A stretch of 64,000 nucleotides of DNA from Acidobacteriota bacterium (lineage in GTDB: Bacteria; Acidobacteriota; Blastocatellia; Pyrinomonadales; Pyrinomonadaceae). The notes under the pieces are model-generated. The model did no database searches and had not been told where the DNA came from. It saw nothing but the letters and a program-made list of their open reading frames with translations. Position 1 is the first letter of the stretch; every line of letters starts with the position of its first letter. The stretch spans positions 868,001-932,000 of the forward strand of contig JAFDVK010000012.1 in assembly GCA_018269005.1 (NCBI GenBank). The letters run 5' to 3'. The position numbers and the translations under genes were made by a program. Of this stretch, positions 34,860 through 43,990 are shown piece by piece.

Positions 34860-35492
34860 ATGGCCGAACCTACTCAAAAACCAGCAAGTCCCGTCGAGCT
34901 GCTCTCGGCAACGGCGAAGGAGTTCTACCGACGAGGCTGGGCACGCGGCGGCAGCGGCAACTACAGCGCTTTGCTTGCGCGCAGGCCGATGCGTCTTTGC
35001 ATTACTGCGGCCGGTGATGAGATCGCGACGCTTGATGACACAAATTTCCTCGAGCTCGATGACGACGCTGAGATAATTCAGGGTTTTGGACGTCCGGCGG
35101 ACGAAACGCTTCTGCATCTTGCGATCTATCGGCATCGTCCAAAAGCGAGATGCATTCTCTACACACAGACAGTTCCCGGGCTGCTCCTTGCGGATCGATG
35201 TTTTGTTGACGGCGGCCTGATGCTCAAGGATTACGAGGCCCTAAAGGGCATCGAGGGCGCGAATAGTGCGGCCCGCGTCGAAAAGATACCGATCGTCGAG
35301 AATTCGGCCGATCAGGTCGCGTTATCCCACGTCATTGCGAATGTCCTGATCGACAATGAATCGTCCAACGCGGTGCTGATCCGCAGGCATGGGCTTTACG
35401 TTTGGGGTGAGACGATCGAGCAGGCAAGGCGGCATGCCGAGATCTTCGAGTTTCTTTTTGAGCTGACCGATCGTCAGCAAGGTGCGAAGTAA
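34860..35492 (+). CDS. MtnB-like class II aldolase-fold protein, metal HxH motif lost
   Basis: The product is 210 aa from the ATG at 34860, 10 bp after acs. It aligns along its length with methylthioribulose-1-phosphate dehydratase: RGWARGGSGNYSALL, LHLAIYRHRPKA, MLKDYEALKGIEG, NVLIDN...AVLIRRHGLYVWGET. The usual HTHS metal-binding segment reads YTQT here (Y101, Q103), so two of the three zinc histidines are replaced; H177 and the catalytic-type E126 remain. It may be inactive, have a changed metal site, or have a new role. No other methionine-salvage genes are nearby. Confidence 0.75.
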   Translation: MAEPTQKPASPVELLSATAKEFYRRGWARGGSGNYSALLARRPMRLCITAAGDEIATLDDTNFLELDDDAEIIQGFGRPADETLLHLAIYRHRPKARCILYTQTVPGLLLADRCFVDGGLMLKDYEALKGIEGANSAARVEKIPIVENSADQVALSHVIANVLIDNESSNAVLIRRHGLYVWGETIEQARRHAEIFEFLFELTDRQQGAK

Positions 35493-35493
35493 G

Positions 35494-36033
35494 ATGGCGA
35501 CACTTGAACGAGCGACTCTCGCAGGCGGATGTTTTTGGTGCACGGAGTCGGTCTTTGACGAGCTTCGCGGCGTCGAAAGCGTTGTATCAGGTTATTCCGG
35601 CGGGCATAAAGATTCGCCGACCTACCAGGAAGTATGCACGGGCACGACAGGGCACGCCGAGGTGATCCAGATAGAATTCGATCCCGCGGAGATCGATTTC
35701 TCGGACATCCTGCGCGTATTTTTTACTGTCCACGATCCGACGACCCTTAACCGGCAAGGCGGAGACATCGGCACACAGTATCGCTCATCGGTCTTTTATC
35801 ATTCGGAAGCCCAAAAACAGGCGGCCGAGGATGTCATCCGCGAGATCGACGCGGCGGCGATCTACCCGAACCCGATCGTCACCGAGGTCGTCCCGTTTGA
35901 GAAGTTCTGGCCGGCGGAAGACTATCATCAAGAGTATTTCGTCAACAATCCCAACCAACCATACTGCTCGGCCGTTATAGCCCCGAAGGTCGCAAAATTC
36001 AGGAAAATGTACGCCGAACGCCTCAAACGCTAG
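35494..36033 (+). CDS. msrA: Peptide methionine-S-sulfoxide reductase
   Basis: The product is 179 aa from the ATG at 35494, one base after the mtnB-like stop. The catalytic motif GGCFWC (C13) and the family's YSGG, GHAEVIQIEFDP, FHDPTTLNRQG-type (VHDPTTLNRQGGDIGTQYRS) and AEDYHQEYF segments are all present. It repairs oxidised methionine with thioredoxin. A C-terminal PYC may supply the resolving cysteine. It is co-transcribed with acs and the mtnB-like gene judging from spacing. Confidence 0.95.
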   Translation: MATLERATLAGGCFWCTESVFDELRGVESVVSGYSGGHKDSPTYQEVCTGTTGHAEVIQIEFDPAEIDFSDILRVFFTVHDPTTLNRQGGDIGTQYRSSVFYHSEAQKQAAEDVIREIDAAAIYPNPIVTEVVPFEKFWPAEDYHQEYFVNNPNQPYCSAVIAPKVAKFRKMYAERLKR

Positions 36034-36264
36034 CGGAGAGTCGGAGTTTCTTGGTGTTTTTTCCTGTTGACGTTCCTTAAACACGTCTGCTACATTATTT
36101 TTGGTGGTTCGCGTGCCGAATGCGCTTGGAACGCGGCCTGCCGCCTCACTAGAAAATTTAGATCCCCGAACATTGAACGGTTGACGCCAAAACTCTCAGT
36201 GTTTTACTTGGAGTTTACTGTTTGATCGTTGCTTTTGTATTCCGACGTATCCCTGAGGAAAATT

Positions 36265-38934
36265 ATGGCCAAGACCTACTTTACCGCTAGAACTGTACTC
36301 GGTTCGCTCGTCTTTTGTTCAGCTATCGCTGTGGCGGCCCTGCTTTCGACCCATTCCGGTGCACAATCTGCTCGGTCCGACGACGATAAACAGCTCGCCC
36401 CGCAAGCCGGAACTTATTCCGGCCGTGTGTTCAAAGATTTTAATCAGAACGGGCTTTATGATACGTCGGGCGGGACCGCCGCGGCACCAAGGTCCGTGGA
36501 TGTCGGTGTTCAGGGGGTGACAGTTACGCTTTATGACACGGCGGGGACTGCCCGCGGAACCGCAACCTCGGCAGCGAACGGAACGTACAGCATCGCTTCA
36601 GCAGGAACCGGACCTTACCGTATTGAGTTTACGGGGCTTCCAACAGGTTATACGCCCTCGGCTCGGAGCCGTACGTCGGGCTCGGGCGGGGCACTTCCGA
36701 CATCAACGACAAATGCCGGTGCGACCGTGCAGTTTGTTCCGAACAACGGGAGCACAAACGTAAACCTTGCTTTGAGCGGTCCGACGGATTATTGCCAGGA
36801 CAACCCGGACATCGTGTCGCAGCTTTATTCATACGGAGCTAACAATGGGCCGGATGCCCTGATGTCAGTCCCGTATAGCGCCGGCAGTACGAGAACGGGC
36901 ACAGAAAATGGAGCCTTTCCGGCTGCGTTTACCGATTTCACGGCCCCCGGATACACGAATCTTGCGAGCGCGGCCGAGATAGGCACGACCTTTGGCCTTG
37001 CGTATGACAGGGTCAATAACATGATCTATGTCTCTGCCTTTATGAAACGGCATGCAAACTATGGCCCGAACGGCACAGGAGCGATCTACAAGGTCGATCC
37101 CGCAAGCAGCACGGCATCGCTTTATGTCGATCTCAATACAGTCTTCGGTGCTAACACCGCCGGCGCCAATGCACACGATACGTCTAATTGGTACACGGAT
37201 AACGGCAACGTTGCCTGGGATGCGGTCGGCAAGACCTCGCTTGGCGGGATGGCAATGTCTGACGATCGAGCCAATCTGTTCGTGATGAACCTTGCAGATC
37301 GCAGGCTCTATAAGATTCCAACCTCGGGAACGCTGAACAACACGACAATTACGAGAGTCGATTTTCCGACGCCGACGGATAGCAATAGATGCAGGAACGT
37401 TGACTACTACCGGCCTTTCGCCGTTTCTTATCATGAGGGAAAGGTGTATGTTGGTGCGGTTTGCAGCAATGGCAGTAACGCAAATCGCGGTCGGTGGGCT
37501 TATGTCTTTGAGGTCGATCCGACCACGCTGACCTATACCCAGAATCCGGTCCTCTCGTTTAGCCTTCGGTATCCGCGTGGCCAAGCTGATCCGGGAAATC
37601 CCGGAGCTTGGCGTAGTTGGTCGACTGTCTTTGATGCAGAGAACCCTGGAGGTGCTTGGACGTACCCGCAGCCGATGTTCACGGATATTGATTTCGACAA
37701 TGGCAATTTGATCATGTCATTTCGCGACCGGATGGGTGACCAGACCGGGTACAACACCGCGAGCAACCCGAACGACACAGGCATAGAATCAAAGGGCATC
37801 ACCGCAGGCGATATCTTGCGTGCTTGTGGTGACCCAACGAATGGCTGGACGCTCGAGGATAACGGCCGCTGCGGCGGTATTGGCTCCGCACCCCAGAATA
37901 CCGATGAGGGTCCGGGCGGAGCTGAGTACTATTATCAGGAGAACTACCACCCCAACAGCACGCCGCACGGTGAGGTAGCTCTTGGCACGGCGGCTCAGAT
38001 TCCTGGCCACAACGAATTTGTCGCGGGCATCTTCGATCCCATATATCTCGCTGGTACGAACGTTTACGATTCGCAGGGATATCGATGGTTCCTTAATTCC
38101 GGAGCATCGGCCGGTACTCAAAACCGCGGGTACTATGCAAACGGCTTCAACCCTACTTTCGGTAAAGCTAATGGTTTAGGAAATGTCCTACCGCTTTGCG
38201 ATGCGGCGCCGATCGAGTTGGGAAATCGCGTATGGCGTGATTCGAACAACAACGGCGTCCAGGATCCGGGTGAGCCTGGGATCGCAGGCGTAACCGTGCA
38301 TCTTTATGACGCGAACAACGTGCTTGTCGGCACGGCAGTAACTGATGCGAACGGCGAATACTATTTCGTCTCGAGCACTGTCGCGGACCCGAATCAGAAC
38401 GACAATATCGGGCAAGTGAACGGCGGCATCAAGTTCAATTCGAACTACACGATCAAACTCGACCGACCGCAGGATTCGGCGAACGGCGGCCCGCTTTTCG
38501 GCCTCCGCAAGACGATCTTGGATCAGACGACGCAGAACGGCTTTGACGAAGGCTCGGATTCGGACGGCGATTATGATAACTCCGGAAACTACCTCCAGAT
38601 ACCGCTCACGACGGGAAATCCGGGCGACAACAACCACAATTACGATTTTGGTTTCGTCCTCGCTCCGTCTGCTGCACCTGTTTCAGTAACGGGACGTATC
38701 ACGACCGCGAACGGCAACGGCATCCGCAATGTCCGCGTTGTGTTGACGGAAGAAAACGGCACGATGCACTATGCGATCACCGGTTCGTTCGGGTATTTCG
38801 TGTTCGAAAATATCGAGTCCGGCCAAGGCGTCGTCGTTTCAGTTTCGGCGAAACGATACACGTTCAGCCAGCCGTCGAGATTTATCTCGCTCGAAGATAA
38901 TATTTCCGATGCGGACTGGGTTTCTGAACAATAA
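36265..38934 (+). CDS. Large secreted Cna_B/SdrD-like surface protein
   Basis: The product is 889 aa from the ATG at 36265 (GAGGAAA 5 nt upstream). After a signal peptide comes a first SdrD B-like domain (GRVFKDFNQNGLYDTSGG, Ca-binding type), then a ~450-residue beta-propeller-like region starting near FGLAYDRVNNMIYVSAFMKR. A second SdrD B-like domain follows (LGNRVWRDSNNNGVQDPGEP), and a carboxypeptidase-regulatory-like domain at the end (GRITTANGNGIRNVRVVLTE). There is no LPXTG or PEP-CTERM anchor, so it is probably secreted or surface-associated by another route. Its role is unknown; adhesion is only a guess. Confidence 0.75.
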   Translation: MAKTYFTARTVLGSLVFCSAIAVAALLSTHSGAQSARSDDDKQLAPQAGTYSGRVFKDFNQNGLYDTSGGTAAAPRSVDVGVQGVTVTLYDTAGTARGTATSAANGTYSIASAGTGPYRIEFTGLPTGYTPSARSRTSGSGGALPTSTTNAGATVQFVPNNGSTNVNLALSGPTDYCQDNPDIVSQLYSYGANNGPDALMSVPYSAGSTRTGTENGAFPAAFTDFTAPGYTNLASAAEIGTTFGLAYDRVNNMIYVSAFMKRHANYGPNGTGAIYKVDPASSTASLYVDLNTVFGANTAGANAHDTSNWYTDNGNVAWDAVGKTSLGGMAMSDDRANLFVMNLADRRLYKIPTSGTLNNTTITRVDFPTPTDSNRCRNVDYYRPFAVSYHEGKVYVGAVCSNGSNANRGRWAYVFEVDPTTLTYTQNPVLSFSLRYPRGQADPGNPGAWRSWSTVFDAENPGGAWTYPQPMFTDIDFDNGNLIMSFRDRMGDQTGYNTASNPNDTGIESKGITAGDILRACGDPTNGWTLEDNGRCGGIGSAPQNTDEGPGGAEYYYQENYHPNSTPHGEVALGTAAQIPGHNEFVAGIFDPIYLAGTNVYDSQGYRWFLNSGASAGTQNRGYYANGFNPTFGKANGLGNVLPLCDAAPIELGNRVWRDSNNNGVQDPGEPGIAGVTVHLYDANNVLVGTAVTDANGEYYFVSSTVADPNQNDNIGQVNGGIKFNSNYTIKLDRPQDSANGGPLFGLRKTILDQTTQNGFDEGSDSDGDYDNSGNYLQIPLTTGNPGDNNHNYDFGFVLAPSAAPVSVTGRITTANGNGIRNVRVVLTEENGTMHYAITGSFGYFVFENIESGQGVVVSVSAKRYTFSQPSRFISLEDNISDADWVSEQ

Positions 38935-38956
38935 AAGCCACCCGATCGGTTAGGAC

Positions 38957-38989
38957 AAAAGCGGCAGGAGCGATCCCGCCGCTTTTTTT
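38957..38989 (+). terminator. Rho-independent terminator after the surface-protein gene
   Basis: The stem AAAAGCGGC / GCCGCTTTT has a 12-nt loop and runs into seven T residues. It begins 23 bp after the stop of the SdrD-like gene. Confidence 0.85.
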
Positions 38990-39319
38990 GTTGGGATCGT
39001 TGGTGGGTTTTCTCTCTGCCGATCTGGTCTGTCGCCCGCTACGCGGGCTCCAGTTGGGCTGTAATGGCATCGACGGTCGGGCAAGCCCGACCGCACTGCT
39101 GAAGGGCAAGCCCGACGGCGCACTGCCAAAGGGCAAGCCCGACCGCACTGCCTGTGCACTTTGATACATTCTGTGCATTTCGTGCAAATCGTGCACTTTG
39201 ATACATTTTGTGCGGTTTGATACGTTTTGTGAAATCTGTGCTTCTAAGACGTGTGCAGGTTGTTTATCATCGCTTATGTCGGGCAGCCGAAAAGGTCCAA
39301 CGTAGTCCCGACAGCCTTG
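38990..39319. repeat. Gene-free region with palindromic and tandem repeats
   Basis: It contains GCCCGC-TAC-GCGGGC (near 39037), GGTCGGGC-AA-GCCCGACC (near 39081) followed by GCACTGC, two further degenerate AGGGCAAGCCCGAC units, and another GCCCGACCGCACTGC. These are reverse complements of the GCAGTGCGGTCGGGC motif in the RHS island. Then three units of TTTGATACATTTTGTG (near 39160, 39198 and 39219, the last with a G) lie about 20-40 bp apart. No gene is seen. Confidence 0.8.
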
Positions 39320-39345
39320 CTGAATGAATGCTCATTCAGTATAAT
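39317..39345 (+). promoter_or_regulatory. fadN promoter with FadR-type operator
   Basis: The -35-like TTGCTG (39317-39322) and TATAAT (39340-39345) are 17 bp apart. Between and overlapping them is a perfect inverted repeat CTGAATGA-ATGC-TCATTCAG (39320-39339). The core TGAATGA-N4-TCATTCA matches the Bacillus FadR box consensus (TGAATGAMTANTCATTCA) except for one central base. A repressor bound here would block the promoter. Confidence 0.8.
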
Positions 39346-39404
39346 TGCGGCTGCTGAGGCGCCAAGCTTTTCCGATGCCAACGGGCGCCGAGCCATTTCG
39401 AACT

Positions 39405-41810
39405 ATGCTGATAAAAAAAGCCGCCGTACTTGGTGCGGGAACAATGGGTGCCGCGATCGCCGCACATCTTTCGAACGCGGGTGTCGAAACCTTGCTGTTG
39501 GACATCGCTCCGAAGGAGCTGTCGCCGGACGAAGAGAAACGCGGACTTTCGCTCGACGATCGAAAGGTTCGCAACCGCATCGTCACTTCGCTTTTTGACG
39601 CCGCGAAAAAGCTCAAGCCTGCGCCGTTTATGTCGCTTGCCAACACGAAACTTATCACGCTCGGCAACTTCACGGACGATCTTGCGAAGCTCGGCGAATG
39701 CGACCTTGTGATCGAGGCCGTCGTCGAAAACCTCGACATCAAGCACAAACTCTTTGCCGAGGTGGACAAGTTTCGGAAGCCGACGGCCGTGATCGCCTCG
39801 AACACGAGCGGCATTCCGATCGACGCGATAGCCGAGCCTTTCTCGGACGATTTCAAGCAGCATTTCGTCGGGATACACTTCTTCAATCCGCCGCGATATA
39901 TGAAGCTCGTCGAGCTTATACCGGGCAAGCATACGAGCGGCGAGATCTCGTGCGGCATCGCAGGTTTCCTCGACCAGCGTCTTGGAAAAGGCGTCGTGCC
40001 CGCGAAGGACAGGCCGAATTTCATCGCGAACCGCATCGGGACTTTCGGGATGATGGCGACGGTGCACGAGATGATCGCGATGGGCTTTTCGCCGACGGAG
40101 GTCGATCAGATGACCGGCAAGGCGATCGGCCATGCGAAGTCGGCGACCTTCCGTACATCGGATCTTGTCGGCCTCGACGTGCTTGCGCACGTCAACAACA
40201 ATCTTTACCCGGCGATTCCCGAGGACGAGGACCGCGAAGTTTTCAGGCTGCCGGAAGTGATCGAAAAGATGCTCGCGGCGAAGATCCTGGGCGACAAGAC
40301 GGGCGGCGGTTTTTTCAAGAAGTCGAAGGATGCGGAAGGGAATCGAGCCATCCTCGAACTCGATCTCGCAACGCTCGAGTACAAGCCGCAGCAGAAAACG
40401 AAATTCCCGTCGATAGAGGCGGCAAAGCAGATCGACGACCTGCCGAAACGCATAAACGCACTCGTTTGGGGCGAGGATCGCGTAGGCGAGTTCCTCTGGA
40501 AGACGATCTCGCGAATGTCGCGTTATTCTGCGAACCGTATTCCTGAGATCGCCGATACGATCGTCGAGATCGACAACGCGATCAAATGGGGCTTCGGCTG
40601 GGAGATCGGCGTTTTCGAGACGTGGGACGCGATCGGGCTTGAGCGCTCGGTCGAAAGGATGAAGCAAGAAGGTGCGGCGATCCCGGAGAGCATCGAGAAG
40701 ATGCTCGCCGCGGGAGCAACGAGCTTCTATAAACGTGAGAACGGCCAGACGGAATTCTACGACCTCGTGAACGGCGGCTACAGAAAGGTGCCGGCTCGTC
40801 CGGGCGTGCTTGTGCTCAAAGACGTAAAGGACCGCACAGGCGTCATCAAGTCGAATGCAGGAGCGTCGCTTATCGACATCGGTGACGGCGTCGCGTGTCT
40901 CGAATTCCACTCGAAGATGAATTCGCTCGGCGGCGATACCATCGCCATGATAAACACGGCGATCGACGAGGTGGAGAAGAATCACGTCGGGCTGGTCGTC
41001 GGCAATCAGGGCGGGAATTTCTCGGCCGGTGCGAACATCATGATGCTGCTTCTTGCCGCACAGGAAGAAGAGTGGGACGACATCGAGATGATGATCCGCG
41101 ACCTGCAAAAAGCGGTGATGCGGATGCGATATTCGGCAAAGCCCGTCGTTACGGCTCCATACGGGCTGACGCTTGGCGGCGGATGCGAGATCACGCTGCA
41201 CGGCAACCGAGTGCGTGCCGCGGCGGAAACTTACATCGGGCTTGTCGAGGTCGGCATCGGCGTGATTCCTGCGGGAGGCGGCACCAAAGAAATGGCGATG
41301 CGTGCGAGTGACGCGTGGGCGAAAGCACCAGACGCGGACCCGATCGCATTCTTGAAAAAGACGTTCGAGACGATCGGCACGGGCAAGGTCGCAACTTCCG
41401 CTCAAGAGGCGCGCGAGCTCGGATTCCTCGCGGCTTGCGATTCGATCTCGATGAATGGCGACCGTCTGATCCAGGACGCGAAACAGGAAGTTTTGAATCT
41501 TGCAGCGAGCGGTTTCGTCGCTCCCGTCGAGCGGAAAGATGTTACGGTCTTTGGCGAGTCGGCCGAAGCCGCGGTGAAACTTGCGATCCATATGATGAAC
41601 CGCGGCGGTTTTATTTCCGATCATGATAAGATCGTCGGCGCAAAGCTTGCGCACATCCTAGCGGGCGGTTCGATAAACCATCGTGCCGAAGTTTCCGAGC
41701 AATATCTGCTCGATCTCGAACGCGAGGCTTTTCTTTCGCTCTGCGGAATGCGAAAAACGCAGGAACGGATCGCAGCGATGCTCAAAACAGGCAAACCGCT
41801 CAGAAATTGA
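39405..41810 (+). CDS. fadN: Fatty-acid oxidation 3-hydroxyacyl-CoA dehydrogenase/enoyl-CoA hydratase, FadN type
   Basis: The product is about 801 aa from the ATG at 39405; an ATG at 39375 is possible, and the promoter rules out the start of the open frame at 39345. The dehydrogenase half is first (VLGAGTMGAAIAAHLSNAGV, then HFFNPPRYMKLVELI with the catalytic His), and the hydratase/crotonase half is last (NFSAGANIMMLL, GLTLGGGCEITLHGNRV). This order is that of Bacillus FadN and opposite to E. coli FadB. It performs two central steps of beta-oxidation. Confidence 0.88.
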   Translation: MLIKKAAVLGAGTMGAAIAAHLSNAGVETLLLDIAPKELSPDEEKRGLSLDDRKVRNRIVTSLFDAAKKLKPAPFMSLANTKLITLGNFTDDLAKLGECDLVIEAVVENLDIKHKLFAEVDKFRKPTAVIASNTSGIPIDAIAEPFSDDFKQHFVGIHFFNPPRYMKLVELIPGKHTSGEISCGIAGFLDQRLGKGVVPAKDRPNFIANRIGTFGMMATVHEMIAMGFSPTEVDQMTGKAIGHAKSATFRTSDLVGLDVLAHVNNNLYPAIPEDEDREVFRLPEVIEKMLAAKILGDKTGGGFFKKSKDAEGNRAILELDLATLEYKPQQKTKFPSIEAAKQIDDLPKRINALVWGEDRVGEFLWKTISRMSRYSANRIPEIADTIVEIDNAIKWGFGWEIGVFETWDAIGLERSVERMKQEGAAIPESIEKMLAAGATSFYKRENGQTEFYDLVNGGYRKVPARPGVLVLKDVKDRTGVIKSNAGASLIDIGDGVACLEFHSKMNSLGGDTIAMINTAIDEVEKNHVGLVVGNQGGNFSAGANIMMLLLAAQEEEWDDIEMMIRDLQKAVMRMRYSAKPVVTAPYGLTLGGGCEITLHGNRVRAAAETYIGLVEVGIGVIPAGGGTKEMAMRASDAWAKAPDADPIAFLKKTFETIGTGKVATSAQEARELGFLAACDSISMNGDRLIQDAKQEVLNLAASGFVAPVERKDVTVFGESAEAAVKLAIHMMNRGGFISDHDKIVGAKLAHILAGGSINHRAEVSEQYLLDLEREAFLSLCGMRKTQERIAAMLKTGKPLRN

Positions 41811-41994
41811 GACTTCCAGTCAGAACCGCCTGCGTTAGCGGGCGGTCAGAAGGCCGGTTTACCACAGAGGACACGGAGAGCACAGAGGTGAGAGGACGGC
41901 GGCGGAGCCGCCATCGGCATTGTTTGGAAAGGCACGGAAAAGCGCAGCTTTTCCGCTCGGCGAATAAGAGGAATTTAGCCTTGGGTGGGACGAT
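41811..41994. repeat. Palindromic elements between fadN and the DinB gene
   Basis: It contains ACCGCC-TGCGTTAGCG-GGCGGT (41825-41846) preceded by GTCAGA, a member of the GTCAG-ACCGCCTGCG family seen also near 576 and 62632. A CCACAGAGGACACGGAGAG stretch (a motif common between bacterial genes) follows, then GGCGGC-GGA-GCCGCC and GGAAAAGC-GCA-GCTTTTCC. No gene is seen. Confidence 0.75.
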
Positions 41995-42555
41995 ATGGAT
42001 GACCGGATCAGATCAATAGTCGCCGAATTGGAGAAAGCAGCGGAAGACGCGAAGGCGGCGTTCGGCTCGCTTTCGCCTCAGCAGCTGAATTGGAAACCTG
42101 CGGCGGAAAGCTGGAGCATTGCGCAGTGCCTGGATCATCTCATCAAAACGAATGATGAGATGAAGCCTATCATTGAGGCGAAACTTCGCGGCGAGGGTAA
42201 TTCATTCTGGGAAAAGGTCTCTCCGCTTTCGGGATTTTTTGGCGGCTTTCTGAAGAAAAGCTTGGTGAACGATGCAAAGAAATTTAAGGCGCCATCCAAA
42301 GAGATCGTTCCGCCGAGTGAGATCGTTGGCGACATCGTCGAGCGATTCCGCGAGCACCAACAGGACATCTCTGACAAGATGTACGAGATCGGCAAACTCG
42401 ACCTTGAACGAACGGTCGTTACGTCGCCATTTTTGAAGCTGCTGACCTATCGCCTCGGCGACGCTCTGGATATCATGATCGAACACGAGAAGCGGCATAT
42501 TCGGCAGGCGAAACGAGTATTGGAAACAGCCGGTTTCCCGCCTGGCGAGGAGTGA
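41995..42555 (+). CDS. DinB-family protein
   Basis: The product is 186 aa. A four-helix DinB/YfiT-like fold is suggested by SWSIAQCLDHLIKTNDEMKP near residue 42 and HEKRHIRQAKRVL near 163, giving the three metal-ligand histidines in CLDHL and HEKRH. Such proteins are metal-dependent thiol transferases or of unknown activity. The lipoprotein gene follows after 3 bp and the glycosylase gene after that, so they probably form one transcript. Confidence 0.8.
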   Translation: MDDRIRSIVAELEKAAEDAKAAFGSLSPQQLNWKPAAESWSIAQCLDHLIKTNDEMKPIIEAKLRGEGNSFWEKVSPLSGFFGGFLKKSLVNDAKKFKAPSKEIVPPSEIVGDIVERFREHQQDISDKMYEIGKLDLERTVVTSPFLKLLTYRLGDALDIMIEHEKRHIRQAKRVLETAGFPPGEE

Positions 42556-42558
42556 AGA

Positions 42559-43005
42559 ATGAAGATGAGAATATTCTTGATAGTCGTGCTTGCGGTGATT
42601 ATCGCGGGCTGTGCAGTAAAGGGTGAGTCGGTCGAGATGTCTAAGGCTTGCGACGCCGGGAATGACGGTAAAACGCTCGAGGTGAAGGGCGTCCTTGCGG
42701 ATGACGGCAGCGTATTTTGCTCAAACATTGGAGGCGGCCGGCTCAATTGCGGCTTCGTACTGCTCGAAAGTCCCGGGAGCGACAAAAAGATGCGTGTCGA
42801 TATCGAAGAAGGCACAGGGGCAGACACGGTCAGCAAACTCGAAAGCGGATATAAGAAAGAGGACATCAAGGTTCGCGACGACGCCGGCAACCAGATCGCC
42901 CTCAACAAAGACGTCGTAAGAGCGACCGGGAAGATGTCTATCGTGCCGGCGTTCAAAGAAAATCCGCAGGTTTGCACGATGGAGGTCTATAAGCTCGAAC
43001 GATAG
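42559..43005 (+). CDS. Small predicted lipoprotein, unknown
   Basis: The product is 148 aa. The lipobox is VIIAGC at residue 19, preceded by a short hydrophobic helix. The mature part has four more cysteines (ACDAG, VFCSN, LNCGF, VCTME) and a beta-rich pattern that may be an OB-like fold (LEVKGVLADDGSVFCSN, IALNKDVVRATGKMSI). No specific family is assigned. It lies between the DinB and tag genes with gaps of 3 and 10 bp. Confidence 0.65.
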   Translation: MKMRIFLIVVLAVIIAGCAVKGESVEMSKACDAGNDGKTLEVKGVLADDGSVFCSNIGGGRLNCGFVLLESPGSDKKMRVDIEEGTGADTVSKLESGYKKEDIKVRDDAGNQIALNKDVVRATGKMSIVPAFKENPQVCTMEVYKLER

Positions 43006-43015
43006 TTTGGTGATT

Positions 43016-43570
43016 ATGAAGCGTTGCGGTTGGGCAAAGAACGAACTGAATATTCCGTATCACGACGCCGAGTGGGGTGTGCCGGTGCATGACGACCGGC
43101 TGTTCTTCGAGTTCTTGATCCTCGAAGGTGCACAGGCGGGCCTGAGTTGGGACACTGTCCTCGCAAAACGCGAGAACTATCGCCGGCTTTTCGCGGACTT
43201 CGACCCGGCGAGGGTCGCACGCTTTTCGGACGCTAAGATCGAAAAGCTGCTGCTCGATCCCGGCAACATCCGCAACCGCCTGAAGGTCGCCTCAACGGTC
43301 TCAAATGCGAAAGTATTTTTGAAAGTGCAGAAGGAATTCGGCTCGTTCGACAATTACGTTTGGGGCTTTGTCGGCGGCAAACCCATCGACGGGAAACGCA
43401 AGGCGATCGCGGACGTTCCGGCAAAGACCGATGTTTCAGACGCCCTTTCGAAAGACCTGCGTAAACGCGGATTCAACTTTGTCGGCTCGACAATAATGTA
43501 CGCTTTTATGCAGGCTACCGGCATGGTGAACGACCATCTGACGACGTGCTTTCGGTATAAGGAAGTATAG
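43016..43570 (+). CDS. tag: DNA-3-methyladenine glycosylase I
   Basis: The product is 184 aa from the ATG at 43016. RCGWAKNELNIPYHDAEWGV is the conserved Tag N-terminus (zinc Cys and the YHDxEWG motif). FEFLILEGAQAGLSWDTVL holds the active-site Glu, and FVGSTIMYAFMQATGMVNDH is the conserved C-terminal helix with the zinc His. It removes 3-methyladenine from alkylated DNA. It is a typical-length housekeeping enzyme. Confidence 0.95.
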   Translation: MKRCGWAKNELNIPYHDAEWGVPVHDDRLFFEFLILEGAQAGLSWDTVLAKRENYRRLFADFDPARVARFSDAKIEKLLLDPGNIRNRLKVASTVSNAKVFLKVQKEFGSFDNYVWGFVGGKPIDGKRKAIADVPAKTDVSDALSKDLRKRGFNFVGSTIMYAFMQATGMVNDHLTTCFRYKEV

Positions 43571-43580
43571 GTTCCCTGAA

Positions 43581-43982
43581 ATGGAATATATCGTAGGTAT
43601 TTTCGCCGCCGTCGCCCTTGTCATTTTCGGCAGGGTCAGCGGGTTTGAGAAGGACCGATCGTTCTACCCGACCATTCTGATCGTCATTGGCCTGCTATAT
43701 GTCCTGTTCGCGACGCTGGACGGACGTTTGTCGGTCGTTCTCATCGAGTCCATATTTGCTTTGATCTTTATATGCGCGGCCATTGCCGGCTATCGGAAAG
43801 GCTGCCTGATCGTGGCAGCGGGGATAGCGGCTCATGGCGTGTTCGACTTTGTTCATTATCTCTTCATTGAAGACCGTGGGGTTCCGATCTGGTGGCCGGG
43901 ATTTTGCGGGACGGTCGATGTCCTGCTTGGCGCATTGGTCGCGTTCTTTATCTGTCGCAAGCCTTCGGCGGAGGCGGTTTAG
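43581..43982 (+). CDS. Small integral membrane protein, DUF6010-like
   Basis: The product is 133 aa with four predicted helices. The segment AAHGVFDFVHYLFIEDRGVP followed by IWWPGFCGTVDV resembles the DUF6010 family (HG-x-x-DF-x-H...P-WWP-x-FC). The function is unknown. It starts 10 bp after tag and is followed by a deacylase gene 8 bp downstream. Confidence 0.6.
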   Translation: MEYIVGIFAAVALVIFGRVSGFEKDRSFYPTILIVIGLLYVLFATLDGRLSVVLIESIFALIFICAAIAGYRKGCLIVAAGIAAHGVFDFVHYLFIEDRGVPIWWPGFCGTVDVLLGALVAFFICRKPSAEAV

Positions 43983-43990
43983 TTGAGGCA

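Noticed and set aside
36067..36096. TTGACG-18-TACATT as promoter of the SdrD-like gene
   Set aside because: The -10 is poor and it lies nearly 170 bp before the start, so it was not kept as a feature.
38990..39235. CRISPR-like array
   Set aside because: The repeated units are palindromes of differing length without constant spacers, and no cas genes are present.
39336..41654. Very long open frame (772 codons) on the minus strand
   Set aside because: It lies antisense to fadN, is Arg/His/Asp-rich without motifs, and is an artefact of codon bias in the real gene.
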